Of a DNA stretch of 64,000 nt, positions 24,056 through 32,946 are shown in pieces. Location of the stretch: positions 124,001 to 188,000 of the forward strand of contig CAVZKY010000031.1 in NCBI GenBank assembly GCA_963775825.1. Reading direction: 5' to 3'. The position numbers and the translations under genes were made by a program. The stretch comes from Bog-532 sp963775825. Lineage in GTDB: Bacteria > Actinomycetota > Actinomycetes > Streptosporangiales > Streptosporangiaceae. The notes beneath the pieces were generated by a model. That model was not told the origin of the DNA, searched no databases, and saw nothing but the letters and a program-made list of their open reading frames with translations. Each line of letters opens with the position of its first letter. Positions within the stretch are counted from its first letter, which is position 1.

Positions 24056-24817
24056 ATGGTTGCGTTCCCGCGGCAAGTTGATAACGATCTACAATCCGTC
24101 CTCAATACCCTCGATGTGCTCGAGTGCCTCGTACGGGAGGAAGACATCGACGCAGGGGACCTTGCTCAGCGCTTGGAGGTCCCGGAGTGCACGGCGCAGC
24201 AGCTGCTGGACGCCATCTGCGCTCGGGGTCTCGCGGCACAGGACCCGGCTACCGGCCGGTACAGACTGGGCGTGCACCTGTTCGAGCTTAGTCAGATGGC
24301 ATCGGACCGGTTCCCGCTGCGGCGGGCCGGGCTGCCGCTGCTCGAAGGACTCCAGCAAGCCAGCCGCCTCTCCGTGCACCTCACGGTGCCGGAGGGTGCT
24401 GACATCGTGTTCCTGGAGCGCCTGCCGCGCGTGCCCGGCGTTGGCACAATGAGGGACGTTACGCGACGGATGCCGTCTCACGCGACAAGTGCGGGAAAAG
24501 CGATAGCCGCTTTCGACCCTGCCTTCGCGCAGGCGCGGAAGGCAGCAGGCTTTCCGCAGTTGACGCCCCGCACGATCTCGACCGCAGCCGGTTTCGACCG
24601 GGCGCTGGCCGAGGTGCGCCGTAGCGGGGTTGCCATCAGCGTGCGGGAGTCCGAATGCCAGCAGACGTCGGTGGCCGCACCGGTGCGCAACTTCTGCGGC
24701 CGTGCGTACGCGGCCATCTCGGTCGTCGGTCCCGATGAGGAGTTCGGCGACGTCGGGTGCATGGCCCGGCTCGTCATCGACGCGACCGCCAGGCTCAGCC
24801 AGACGCTCGGCCGGTAA
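24056..24817 (+). CDS. IclR-family transcriptional regulator
   Basis: A 253-residue regulator. The N-terminal winged helix (about 12-70: VLNTLDVLECLVREEDIDAG, LAQRLEVPECTAQQLLDAI, GRYRLGVHLFEL) is followed by the IclR effector domain (LTVPEGADIVFLERL, MPSHATSAGKAIAAF, VSVRESECQQTSVAAPV-like, GRAYAAISVVGP). The usual target genes are adjacent, but here the neighbours are decayed, so the regulon is unclear. AAGGGG lies about 14 bases before ATG 24056, longer than ideal. Confidence 0.9.
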   Translation: MVAFPRQVDNDLQSVLNTLDVLECLVREEDIDAGDLAQRLEVPECTAQQLLDAICARGLAAQDPATGRYRLGVHLFELSQMASDRFPLRRAGLPLLEGLQQASRLSVHLTVPEGADIVFLERLPRVPGVGTMRDVTRRMPSHATSAGKAIAAFDPAFAQARKAAGFPQLTPRTISTAAGFDRALAEVRRSGVAISVRESECQQTSVAAPVRNFCGRAYAAISVVGPDEEFGDVGCMARLVIDATARLSQTLGR

Positions 24818-24928
24818 CGGTCGACGCTGGCCGGATGCGGTTGTACTCGCAGAATTGCGCGAACCCGTTGTGGGTTCCGATCTATCCGTCGGTTCGAGCC
24901 GCGGCGTGTTCCTGCTCTGGCTGGTGTG

Positions 24929-25300
24929 CTACGCGCGGGTTTCAGCCTCCGGGGAACAGAACGTGACCTCGGGGTAGCGTGATGACGGCTCGTCCAGCAG
25001 GACTTGTGGTTTGCTCCGCAGGTGCTGGTCGAAGAAGGCCCGGACGTAGGCGCGGGTGATGTCCAGGGACCGGCCTCCGGGGAGGCCAGCGCCGGTGTCG
25101 ATGCCGATCTGATCGGGGCTCGCCCGCCAGATGGCGTCGCCGGATACCACAGGGAGACCATCAGCTCTCGCGCGTTCACCCCCGCGGCCCAGGGATCAGG
25201 GCGGGAGGTGTCCCTCAGCCACAAGGACGTGGTGCCGACCGGGCACCGGCCGGTCGGCTCAGGCAGGCACGGCGTGTGCCCCTGCGCGGCCAGCGCGTCA
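24929..25300 (-). pseudogene. internally deleted PAF-acetylhydrolase-like esterase
   Basis: Minus-strand reading gives an N-terminal piece (HTPCLPEPTGRCPVGTTSLW, NARELMVSLWYPATP) and, in another frame, a C-terminal piece (IGIDTGAGLPGGRSLD, TRAYVRAFFDQHLRSKPQVL, LDEPSSRYPEVTF). The first matches the start and the second the end of secreted alpha/beta-hydrolase esterases of the platelet-activating-factor acetylhydrolase type. The nucleophile-elbow region between them is missing, so the product cannot be active. Confidence 0.6.
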
Positions 25301-25724
25301 CCGGCGTCTGCGGGAGTTCCCATGCCGCCCATCATCACCGGCCGGCCCCTGCCCACGCCATCTGAAAAACCCACCTTCGGGCCGGGGTCACCCACACGGC
25401 CCCGGGAGCGGCCGCAGCGCGCCAGCGGCTGGGCACGGTGAGCTCGACCTGGGCTTGGCTGCCGGATCTTCAGTCCGGCCCTGCACCCGCTCACCGCCGC
25501 GGACCCGCTACTACCCGACCTCCGCGACGCCCTCACGCCCATCAAATGGCCGGGCGGTGCGCACTGATTTGATAAAAGTCGGGTAGTTACAACCCCGCCG
25601 AACCCGTACTCCCAGATGGCGCCGCCGTCAGCGGTCTTATTTCCGGTGAATATAGCCGTTCACATTAATGCCGGGTTTGTCAACTTAGCGGATTTCTGGC
25701 TCTTCGAAGTTACTAACCAGAACG
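25301..25724. other. gene-free stretch with decayed fragments
   Basis: No intact gene. A plus-strand tail (PLTAADPLLPDLRDALTPIK, stop near 25566) and a minus-strand tail with an internal stop (TAIFTGNKTADGGAIWEYGF, near 25590-25660) look like ends of broken genes. Base composition drops towards the IS630 insertion point. I recognise neither family. Confidence 0.3.
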
Positions 25725-25726
25725 TA

Positions 25727-26808
25727 AATTTTTGGAGGTTCCGGCTATTTGTGTTAAAATAGCCATATGTCACGCAAGGGGCGGCGCTCCAGTAAAGATG
25801 AACGCATCGATGCGATTCGCCTGCTAGAACAAGGACATACCAAGGCGCAGGTGGCCCGGATTTGCAATGTCACCGAGTCGTCGGTTTACGGCTGGCAGAA
25901 AGCGTACCGCGAAGGCGGACTGGCAGCGCTATCGACGAAGATAGCGTCAGGCCGGAAAAGACTACTGACCGATAAGCAGATGCTGGAGCTGTCCCGGTAT
26001 CTCCGCCTGAACCCTCGCCAGCTCGAGTTCAATTTCGGCCTGTGGACCAGGAAGCTGGTCCGCGATCTGATCAGGACGAGATTCGGGATCGATTACTCGG
26101 AACAGAACGTCGGCCGGATCCTGAAAATGCTCGGCTTCTCGCCGCAACGCCCGGTGTACCAGGCGCTGGAGCGGGATGAGAGAAAACGGCGGATATGGAT
26201 GGAGGAAACATTTCCGGCCATTAAGGAACGCGCTGAGACGGAGGGGGCGAAGATCTTCTTCGCAGATGAGGCGGGGTGCCGGACCGATCACCACTCCGGG
26301 AGGACGTGGTCGCCCGTTGGCCAGACCCCGGTCGTGAGAAACCTCGGGAAACATGAGTCAATCGGCATGGCATCGGCCATAAGCATGCGCGGTGCAATGT
26401 TCTGGATGACCTTCGACGGAACCATGAACTCGGCGCTTTTCACGGAATTTCTGGACCTCCTCATCCACGACATCGACGGCAAAATATTTCTCATCGTGGA
26501 CAACGTCAAATATCACACATCTAAAGAAACCAGCGAATGGGTGAAAGAGCACGGGGATCGCATCGAGCTGATCTTCCTGCCGTCTTACTCCCCTGACCTC
26601 AACCCGGACGAATGGGTCTGGAAAAACGTGAAGAACGACCATATAGCCCGCGAGGTCCCGCAGCGGCCCGGTCACCTCTTTGAAATCGCCAGGCGAGCGC
26701 TCCGAAGGCTTCACGCGGTCCCGGCGAAAATCCGGGCATTCTTCGCGGATCCTCACCTCGCCTATATCCGCCGCGCCTATGCCTGAAATAGAAGTACCTC
26801 CAAAAACC
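25727..26808 (+). mobile_element. IS630-family insertion sequence, complete
   Basis: 1,082 bp flanked by TA on both sides (25725-25726 and 26809-26810), the expected IS630 target duplication. The ends are inverted repeats: AATTTTTGGAGGT on the left and, read from the right end inward, GGTTTTTGGAGGT. Codon use is less GC-extreme than in neighbours and the single transposase frame is intact, so this is probably a recent insertion. Confidence 0.9.
25767..26786 (+). CDS. IS630-family transposase (DDE)
   Basis: A 339-residue transposase. The N-terminal helix-turn-helix (DAIRLLEQGHTKAQVARICN, ESSVYGWQKAYREGGLAAL) binds the ends. The catalytic DDE domain shows FFADEAGCRTD (first Asp), IFLIVDNVKYHTS (second Asp) and SPDLNPDEWVWKNVKND (Glu). 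It is a single uninterrupted frame, unlike IS630 members that need frameshifting. A promoter-like AT-rich stretch lies just inside the left end. Confidence 0.95.
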   Translation: MSRKGRRSSKDERIDAIRLLEQGHTKAQVARICNVTESSVYGWQKAYREGGLAALSTKIASGRKRLLTDKQMLELSRYLRLNPRQLEFNFGLWTRKLVRDLIRTRFGIDYSEQNVGRILKMLGFSPQRPVYQALERDERKRRIWMEETFPAIKERAETEGAKIFFADEAGCRTDHHSGRTWSPVGQTPVVRNLGKHESIGMASAISMRGAMFWMTFDGTMNSALFTEFLDLLIHDIDGKIFLIVDNVKYHTSKETSEWVKEHGDRIELIFLPSYSPDLNPDEWVWKNVKNDHIAREVPQRPGHLFEIARRALRRLHAVPAKIRAFFADPHLAYIRRAYA

Positions 26809-26870
26809 TAGTTTCGCCTTGGTAGCCGGGACGCTGTCACTGTCCGGTTACTTCGGGTGATTAGTTGTCG

Positions 26871-27070
26871 TTACTGGGCGTGGTGGTCATCCGCCAGATC
26901 GTCGCCTTCGACGGCGGCCGTACCGGTCTGGCGCCGGGCCCGCAGGTACAAGTCCGCCAGCACCGGCGGCGGGAGGTCCTTCACACAGCCCGCGATCGCG
27001 GTGTACTCCTTCCCACCCGCCGCCGCGGCCAGCGCCAGCACCGCCGCGACCGGATGATCCCGGCCTGCCC
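26871..27070 (-). pseudogene. N-terminal fragment of an ISAs1-type transposase
   Basis: Minus-strand DHPVAAVLALAAAAGGKEYT, AIAGCVKDLPPPVLADLYLR resembles the conserved N-terminus of ISAs1-family (DDE_Tnp_1-associated) transposases. The frame then degenerates and stops at TAA (26873-26871). Without the catalytic region it is dead. The assignment rests on a short match. Confidence 0.45.
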
Positions 27071-27165
27071 AGACCGCTCATCCGTAACCAGGCCGAACAA
27101 TTCCTGCAGGTCACCGGCGGCGGCCACCTTCGGCGCGGACGGCGCAGGCAACACCGGCGGCGGTT

Positions 27166-27400
27166 CGCCAAGGACCAGTTCACCCTCGACTTCGCCGCCG
27201 GGCAGCTGACCTGCCCGGCCGGGGTAACCATGCCTGTCGAGCCCGGCAAGACCGTCCGCTTCCCCAAGGACACCTGTGCCGCGTGCCCGCTGCGGGCACG
27301 CGGCTCCACCAGCAGCAACGGGCGCAGCGTGTCCATCCATCCCGACGAGGCGCTGCTGGGCCCGCAAGGGCAAGGTGATCGTCCGGAAAGGGAAAGGTAG
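27166..27400 (+). pseudogene. fragment of an IS1182/IS4-like transposase
   Basis: Plus-strand FAKDQFTLDFAAGQLTCPAG, VTMPVEPGKTVRFPKDTCAA, CPLRARGSTSSNGRSVSIHP matches the middle segment of transposases with the CPAG...CxxCPLRxxC zinc-like motif. The expected last Cys is Gly, and the frame ends 10 codons later. Both sides are missing. It shows repeated transposon traffic at this locus. Confidence 0.5.
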
Positions 27401-27438
27401 TCCCTGCCCGTTCACCCGCCGGGGAGCATCCGATCCGC

Positions 27439-28062
27439 TCAGGCCCTGGCACCGTAGCCGCCCAGGGACGGCTCGAGCAGGTCAAAGGCCCGGCGGGCGG
27501 CCGCCGCGAGCACCTGGCAGATCTCGTCGCGCGGCTGGCCGGCCAGGGTGCGCCTGGCACCTTCCGCGAACAACACCCGGTGAACCGACGCGAGCTGGGC
27601 CGCCACGATCCGCTGCTGCGCGTCGTCCACGCCGGTCTCGGCGGCGATAGCGTCGCCGAGCGCCTGCTCGCGCATGTCTTCGATCTCCCGGCCCCGGCTG
27701 GTGAGCACGTGGCTGTTGCGGACCATCCGGGCGAACGGCGCGGTGGGCGGGCCGAGGGTAACGTCGCCCGCGGCGATCCGCTCGCCGTAGTCACGGCGGA
27801 TCGCCGCGAGCAGGCTCTCGCCGGGGGCGCGCGCGGCGGCGGCATCGGCCAGACTGCGGATGATCACCTCGGCCTGGTCGAAGACCAAGTCCTCCTTGCG
27901 CGGGAAGTAGTTCGTCACGGTCATCTTCGACACCTCGGCCGCGTCGGCGACCTGGGAGATCGTCACCTCGTCGAAGCCCTCGGCCGCAAACATCGCTATC
28001 GCGATGCCGGAGATGGCCTGCCGGGCCTCCTGCTTCCGGCGCTCCCGCAGTCCTGTGGTCAT
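27439..28062 (-). CDS. TetR-family repressor, divergent from an MFS exporter
   Basis: A 207-residue repressor. The helix-turn-helix is at about 14-60 (ISGIAIAMFAAEGFDEVTIS, VADAAEVSKMTVTNYFPRKE). The C-terminal helical ligand and dimer domain begins at about 70. It is divergent from the MFS gene across a 108-bp gap holding a palindromic operator, the usual layout for a drug-responsive repressor controlling an efflux pump and itself. ATG 28062 has only a weak ribosome site. Confidence 0.92.
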   Translation of the reverse strand: MTTGLRERRKQEARQAISGIAIAMFAAEGFDEVTISQVADAAEVSKMTVTNYFPRKEDLVFDQAEVIIRSLADAAAARAPGESLLAAIRRDYGERIAAGDVTLGPPTAPFARMVRNSHVLTSRGREIEDMREQALGDAIAAETGVDDAQQRIVAAQLASVHRVLFAEGARRTLAGQPRDEICQVLAAAARRAFDLLEPSLGGYGARA

Positions 28063-28105
28063 GCCGTCACGCTAGCACCAAATTATGCCGGGTACAAGAT
28101 TATGC

Positions 28106-28134
28106 TTGACATAAATTTATGTTCGACCTAGTGT
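28106..28134 (+). promoter_or_regulatory. MFS promoter with TetR operator in the spacer
   Basis: TTGACA (28106-28111), a 17-base spacer and TAGTGT (28129-28134) make a near-consensus promoter for the exporter. A perfect 14-bp palindrome, ACATAAATTTATGT (28109-28122), overlaps the -35 box and spacer, so a bound repressor would block RNA polymerase. Further AAATTATG/GATTATGC elements lie upstream (28079-28105) towards the tetR start. Confidence 0.75.
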
Positions 28135-28170
28135 GGCGGCCATGGACCACAGAGAAGGGGGCACCAGATC

Positions 28171-29655
28171 ATGAGCACCGGTCCTACCTCGGCTCCCGCC
28201 GCTCTCGGCGCGCCCGCCTCCGGGCAGGTCCCGGCGGCGGGCGGACACGGCTGGCGCGCGGTCTCCATCGTGCTCATCGGCGCTTTCATGGCGCTGCTCG
28301 ACACCACGATCGTGACCGTCGCGCTGCCCACGATCCGCACCGGCCTGCACGCCTCGCCCGCGATCTTGGAGTGGGTCGTCTCCGCCTACGCGCTCGGCTA
28401 CGGCCTCACCCTGATCCCAGCAGGCAGGGCCAGCGACCGGTTCGGTCCCAAGCCGTTGTTCCTCATCGGCCTGACCATCTTCACGCTGGCCAGCGCCGCA
28501 TGCGGACTGTCACAGAACCAGGGCGAGATCGTCGCCGCCCGCGCGATCCAGGGCATTGGAGCCGGGATCTTCTACCCGGCCATCGCCGCGACCATCCAGT
28601 TGTCGTTCACCGGGTCTCAGCGATCGAAGGCGTTCAGCGCCCTCGGCGCCACGATCGGTTCATCAATCGCGCTCGGGCCGGTGCTGGGCGGCCTGATCAT
28701 CGCGGGCGCGGGTGCCCGCGACGGCTGGCGCTGGGTGTTCCTGGTGAACCTGTGCATCGGCGCGGTCGCGCTGCCGATGGCCGCCTGGCAGTTGCCCCGC
28801 GCGCGATCGCGCATCCGCCGCCAGTTCGACCCGGCCGGGCTGTGCCTGCTGTCCGCCGGGCTGCTCCTGCTGCTCATCCCGCTGGTGGAAGGTGAGCAGG
28901 TTGGCTGGCCTGCCTGGTGCTACGCGTGCTTCGGCGGCTGCGTCGTCGCGTTCGCGCTGCTCGCATGGTGGGAGGTGCGCGCCGAGCGGCGCGGTGAGGA
29001 CCCGCTGCTCAAGCCGAGCCTGCTGGCTCAGCCGTCGTTCTTTGCGGGGGCGATCTTCGCCGTCGTCTATTTCGCCGGCTTCACCAGCGTGCTCTTCACC
29101 ATCTCGATCCTGTGGCAGGAAGGGCTGGCCCGCAGTGCCCTGATGACCGGGCTGGTCATTGTGCCGTTCTCGTTCGGCAGCCTGGTGTCCGCGGCGGTCA
29201 GCGACAAGCTGTCGGCCAGGTGGGGCCGGATGGTCCTGGTCACCGGCTGCGCGATGGCAGGAACCGGGCTCGCCCTGGCGGCGCTGGCGGTGCACCTGGC
29301 CGCTCCGGTCCCGGGCGGCTGGTATCTCGCCGGCCCGCTGCTGCTCGCCGGGCTCGGCAGCGGGATGGTGATCGCCCCAAACCAGGACTTCGTGCTGGCC
29401 CGGGTGCCCCGGCAGGAGGCGGGCACGGCCAGCGCCATCCTCGGCACCGCCCAGCGGGCGGGCAGCGCCATCGGCATCGCGGTCATCGGCACGGTGCTGT
29501 TCGGCACCCTGCACGTCCGCCCCGGGCCGAACGCCGTCGCCTCCGCGTTCAGCCACAGCTCGCAGCTCGCCCTGCTGGCCAACGTGGCGGTCCTCATCCT
29601 CGCTCTCATCCTCGTCCTGGCTCTGCCGCGGCAAATCCCCAGCCGCAAGCAGTAG
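28171..29655 (+). CDS. DHA2-type MFS multidrug transporter
   Basis: A 494-residue 14-helix drug/proton antiporter. ALLDTTIVTVALPTIRTGL (motif D1), GRASDRFGPKPLFLIG (motif A), IVAARAIQGIGAGIF and SIALGPVLGGLI (motif C) are visible; the C-terminus is short and basic. ATG 28171 has AGAAGGGGG upstream. It pairs with the divergent TetR gene and its operator. It is the second DHA2 exporter in the window and is clearly a different paralogue from the one at 1317. Confidence 0.93.
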   Translation: MSTGPTSAPAALGAPASGQVPAAGGHGWRAVSIVLIGAFMALLDTTIVTVALPTIRTGLHASPAILEWVVSAYALGYGLTLIPAGRASDRFGPKPLFLIGLTIFTLASAACGLSQNQGEIVAARAIQGIGAGIFYPAIAATIQLSFTGSQRSKAFSALGATIGSSIALGPVLGGLIIAGAGARDGWRWVFLVNLCIGAVALPMAAWQLPRARSRIRRQFDPAGLCLLSAGLLLLLIPLVEGEQVGWPAWCYACFGGCVVAFALLAWWEVRAERRGEDPLLKPSLLAQPSFFAGAIFAVVYFAGFTSVLFTISILWQEGLARSALMTGLVIVPFSFGSLVSAAVSDKLSARWGRMVLVTGCAMAGTGLALAALAVHLAAPVPGGWYLAGPLLLAGLGSGMVIAPNQDFVLARVPRQEAGTASAILGTAQRAGSAIGIAVIGTVLFGTLHVRPGPNAVASAFSHSSQLALLANVAVLILALILVLALPRQIPSRKQ

Positions 29656-29682
29656 CCAGCATCCACGGCCGGGCCGGCCCGC

Positions 29683-29709
29683 CGGGCCCAGCCCCCACGG
29701 CTGGGCCCG
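29683..29709 (+). terminator. hairpin terminator after the MFS gene
   Basis: An 11-bp perfect stem (29683-29693 with 29699-29709; arm CGGGCCCAGCC) with a 5-base loop CCCAC lies 27 bases past the stop. It has no U-tract but is very stable. Confidence 0.6.
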
Positions 29710-29954
29710 GGACGAGGCCGAGCACCCGCATGCCGGGGTCTCTAGCACAGCATGATCGTTTGCAGCGTCAGCTGGGCCTGCGGCAGCACGCCTACTTTAA
29801 CGACCTTGAAAACAGCCATGGCGGGCGTGGCTGGTGTTCCGCCAGTTCCGCGTGCTGCGGCGCAGTCGCGGCGTGCCGCCGAGATACGGAAGCCCGCGGC
29901 TTTTACGCTCTCGGGCCTTACCACAGAATCCGAGATCAGAAAGTCGCGGGCATC

Positions 29955-31331
29955 GTGTTCCACGATACGGCGTCCGTGCTGTTCGGCGTGGAGGGTTTGC
30001 AGCTCACCGATGCTGATGAGGGAGCCGACGGCACGCTTGAGGTATGGGCGGTCACCGATTACCCGGCTGCGGCGGCGTGCCCTGGCTGCGGCACGGTCTC
30101 GGGCCGGGTGTACGAGACGGTGGTGACCCGGCCGCGGGACGTGCGCCGGGCCGGCGACGCGGTGGACCTGCGCTGGGTCAAGGTGCGGCGGAAGTGCGAG
30201 AACCAGAAGTGCCCGCGCAAGACGTTCACTGAATGGGTGCCGCCCCTGCCGCCGCGGTGCCGGATCACCGCCCGGCTGCGCGAGCAGGCCGCGCACGAGG
30301 TCACCGAGCGGGGGATCACCCCGGCGGAGGCGGCCCGGCATGCCGGGATCTCCTGGCCGGTCGCGCACGAGGCTTTTGCTGCCGCCACGGACCCGGTGCT
30401 GGACCAGCCGGCGGCACCGGTGGCGCACCTGGGCATGGATGAGCACCGCCGCGGCCGGGCCCGGTTCGCCGTTGATCAGCAGACCGGGGAGTACACCGTG
30501 CTCGCGGACAGGTGGCACACCTGCTTCTTCGACCTGGACGGAAAGCAGGGCCTGCTGGGCCAGGTGCAGGGCCGCACCACCGACGACGCCGCGTACTGGC
30601 TGGCCGGCGCCACCCCGGCCTGGCGGGACGCGGTCCAGGTCGTCTGCATCGACATGTGCAGCATCTACGCCGCAGCGGTCCGCCGGATGCTGCCGCACGC
30701 GACCCTCACCGCGGACCTGTTCCACGTCGTCCAGCTCGCCGTCAAGGCCGTCGAAGACGTGCGCCGCCGGGTGGCCCGCACCCGGTACGGGCGCCGCGGC
30801 CGCTCCGGCGACCCCGAGTACGGCGTCAAGGGCCTGCTGGTGCGGAACCTGGAGCACCTGTCCCCGGACCAGTTCGCCAAGATCATCGACGTCCTGGACC
30901 GTGACCGGTACGGGCAGGAGATCGCCGCCGCCTGGATCGCGAAAGAAAAGCTCCGCGACGTGCCGAACCTGCGAGCGCGAGTGACAGGCTCTGTCCCGTG
31001 CGAGCGCCAGGTCCGGGACCGGCTGTTCGCCTTCTACGACTGGTGCGCCCAGCACGATGACATCCCCGAGCTGGCCACCCTCGCCGCGACCATATCCTGG
31101 TGGGAGGACGAGATCACCGCCGCGGTGATCACCGGGGTGACGAACGCCACCAGCGAGAGCCTGAACCGGCTCGCAAAGCTTGAGGCAAGGCTGGCCTACG
31201 GATTCCGCAACCCGCTGAACCAGCGCCGCCGCGTCCGCATCGCCTGCACCCGCGGATACCGGCGCCAGTCACCCACCGCAACCAGGAATAGGACACGAAC
31301 AGCAACCGGACAGAAACACGATCCCGGTTAA
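29955..31331 (+). CDS. ISL3-family transposase
   Basis: A 458-residue DDE transposase of the ISL3 type. An N-terminal zinc-ribbon (CPGCGTVSGRVYE, RKCENQKCPRKTF) and helix-turn-helix (EVTERGITPAEAARHAGISW) precede the catalytic core: LGMDEHRRGRARF (first Asp), VVCIDMCSIYAAAVRRMLPH (second Asp), LFHVVQLAVKAVEDVRRRVA, and NATSESLNRLAKLEARLAYG near the end (Glu). The frame is intact. GTG 29955 is the chosen start; the longer frame upstream only shadows the MFS gene. Possible imperfect ends lie near 29920 and 31350, but I could not fix the inverted repeats or a target duplication. Confidence 0.9.
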   Translation: MFHDTASVLFGVEGLQLTDADEGADGTLEVWAVTDYPAAAACPGCGTVSGRVYETVVTRPRDVRRAGDAVDLRWVKVRRKCENQKCPRKTFTEWVPPLPPRCRITARLREQAAHEVTERGITPAEAARHAGISWPVAHEAFAAATDPVLDQPAAPVAHLGMDEHRRGRARFAVDQQTGEYTVLADRWHTCFFDLDGKQGLLGQVQGRTTDDAAYWLAGATPAWRDAVQVVCIDMCSIYAAAVRRMLPHATLTADLFHVVQLAVKAVEDVRRRVARTRYGRRGRSGDPEYGVKGLLVRNLEHLSPDQFAKIIDVLDRDRYGQEIAAAWIAKEKLRDVPNLRARVTGSVPCERQVRDRLFAFYDWCAQHDDIPELATLAATISWWEDEITAAVITGVTNATSESLNRLAKLEARLAYGFRNPLNQRRRVRIACTRGYRRQSPTATRNRTRTATGQKHDPG

Positions 31332-31366
31332 CCTCGAAGGCCCGGATTTCTGGAGCTGGAGCAGGG

Positions 31367-32512
31367 CTAGGCGGCGCGGTTCGGGATGATGACGTGTTTC
31401 GAGCCGGTCGCCTGCCGGCCGTAGTCGGCGATCGCTTCGAGGGAGAGCGCGCCCGGGAGTGATACCTGCGCTGTGTAGCTGCAGGCGAAGGTAGTCGTGA
31501 GCCCGGCAGCGACCTGATCGCGCAGCTGCGCAACGCGCGCCAGGCCGATCTTCTGCAGGAACGGCGTCAGCAGCCACCCGCCGATGCCCCAGGCCGTACC
31601 ATAGCTGCGGATCAGCTCGGTCGGGCCGCGGTCAAGCGATCCGTAGATGTAGACCTGCTTGTGCACGGCCGACCCGTACCTGCTGTAGCCGCTCGCGGCG
31701 GCGCTAGCGGCGGCTTCCATGCCGGTCAGGATCTGGCTCGCCAGCCGGCCGCCGCCGATGGCGTCGAAGGCAAGCGTGGCACCGGTTGCCTTGAGCGCCC
31801 CGGTCAGCTCGGCCATGAAGCCGGCGGACGTCGAATTGCAGACGTGGAGGGCACCAGCCGCGCGGAGCATCGCTTCCTGGTCTGGCTTCCGCACGATGTT
31901 CAGGAGCGGAATCTGCTGCTCGATGCAGAGCCGGTTGAGCATCTGGCCAAGGTTGGAGGCTGCGGCTGTGTGCACCAGCGCGCTGTGATTCTCCGTCCGC
32001 ATGGTCTCGACCATGCCGAGCACCGTCATCGGGTTCACGAACGAGGCTGCGCCTTCGATCGCCGTCGCTCCGGCCGGGAGCTCCAGGCACAGCGCGACGT
32101 TGACCGACCGATACTGCGAGTACATTCCGCCGCCCGCCGCAGCGACGACCTTGCCCAGCAGAGCCTGCGCGGCCGGAGACCCGCCTGCCGCCACGACCGT
32201 GCCCGCGCCCTCGTTGCCGACCGGCATGGGCGTCCCTACCCGGCCGGCGAGGCCGCGCATGGCGGCATCGGGGATAGGCGCGGTGACGACCGGGCGCTCA
32301 GCAGATCCGCTAGCCACGGCGACCGCCATATCAGCCCCGCCGAAGAGCAGGCCCATGTCTGACGGGTTGAGCGGTGCTGCCTCAACCCTGATGACGACCT
32401 CGTCTGGTCCCGGGTCCGACACCGGGACCACGTCCAGGAACAGCTCGAGGGTCTGATCGGCTCTCACCAGCGATCGCAGCTGGAGCGCTTCGGCCGGAAT
32501 CTCTGCGGACAT
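31367..32512 (-). CDS. NADPH:quinone reductase-like alcohol dehydrogenase superfamily protein
   Basis: A 381-residue medium-chain dehydrogenase/reductase. The N-terminal GroES-like part has VVIRVEAAPLNPSDMGLLF and GNEGAGTVVAAG. The Rossmann part has ALVHTAAASNLGQMLNRLC, LLNIVRKPDQEAMLRAAGA and LAFDAIGGGRLASQIL. No zinc-ligand cysteines are placed as in alcohol dehydrogenases, so it is a zinc-free quinone-oxidoreductase-type enzyme using NAD(P)H. ATG 32512 has AGAGGA upstream. It stands alone, converging on the ISL3 gene. The substrate is unknown. Confidence 0.87.
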   Translation of the reverse strand: MSAEIPAEALQLRSLVRADQTLELFLDVVPVSDPGPDEVVIRVEAAPLNPSDMGLLFGGADMAVAVASGSAERPVVTAPIPDAAMRGLAGRVGTPMPVGNEGAGTVVAAGGSPAAQALLGKVVAAAGGGMYSQYRSVNVALCLELPAGATAIEGAASFVNPMTVLGMVETMRTENHSALVHTAAASNLGQMLNRLCIEQQIPLLNIVRKPDQEAMLRAAGALHVCNSTSAGFMAELTGALKATGATLAFDAIGGGRLASQILTGMEAAASAAASGYSRYGSAVHKQVYIYGSLDRGPTELIRSYGTAWGIGGWLLTPFLQKIGLARVAQLRDQVAAGLTTTFACSYTAQVSLPGALSLEAIADYGRQATGSKHVIIPNRAA

Positions 32513-32666
32513 AGGTGAGATCCTCTCAGAGCGCGTCGGGCCGGCTCGCAGAGGACTTCCTCGCCCTGACGGCCGGGTAATGACGCCCGAAGAGGGCGCC
32601 GACAGGCGCAGTAGTTCCGTCGCTGCCCACGTTATCCACCCTTCCCGGAAGTCCGCCTGATCTGCC

Positions 32667-32695
32667 GCCTCAAGATCGGCTCGCAAAATCGGACT
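32667..32695 (+). repeat. partial copy (C) of a dispersed repeat
   Basis: GCCTCAAGATCGGCTCGCAA plus AATCGGACT matches the start of the repeat at 51294-51321 with two small differences. It breaks off where the IS21-like end begins, as if interrupted. The rest of the gap 32513-32946 has no gene. Confidence 0.6.
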
Positions 32696-32700
32696 GTAAA

Positions 32701-32746
32701 GTTCCGGTACGTGGGCGACATATGGGTTCCGGCACCTGGGCGACAT
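32701..32746 (-). repeat. two 21-bp direct repeats resembling an IS21-type terminus
   Basis: GTTCCGGTACGTGGGCGACA(T) at 32701-32721 and GTTCCGGCACCTGGGCGACA(T) at 32726-32746 repeat with a 25-bp period. Read on the minus strand this is TGTCGCCCAGG...GGAAC twice, the layout of multiple transposase sites at an IS21-like end. No istA/istB genes are present, so it would be a solo end. Confidence 0.45.
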
Positions 32747-32946
32747 GATCGTCAGGCGACGTTCCACGAGTGGATCGCGTAACGATTCCGGGCCAGCACG
32801 GCGGTGGCCTCGTCCCAGGCTGGGTCTCGCCGGCGCCCGCAACGCACCAGAAAACCGTAGCTCACCAGAAATATGGGGGGGTACTCCCTATGGAGTCCGA
32901 GGTGAGTCAATCGTAGCGTCGGAGCCGCAGGGACTGAGGAGGCCAT

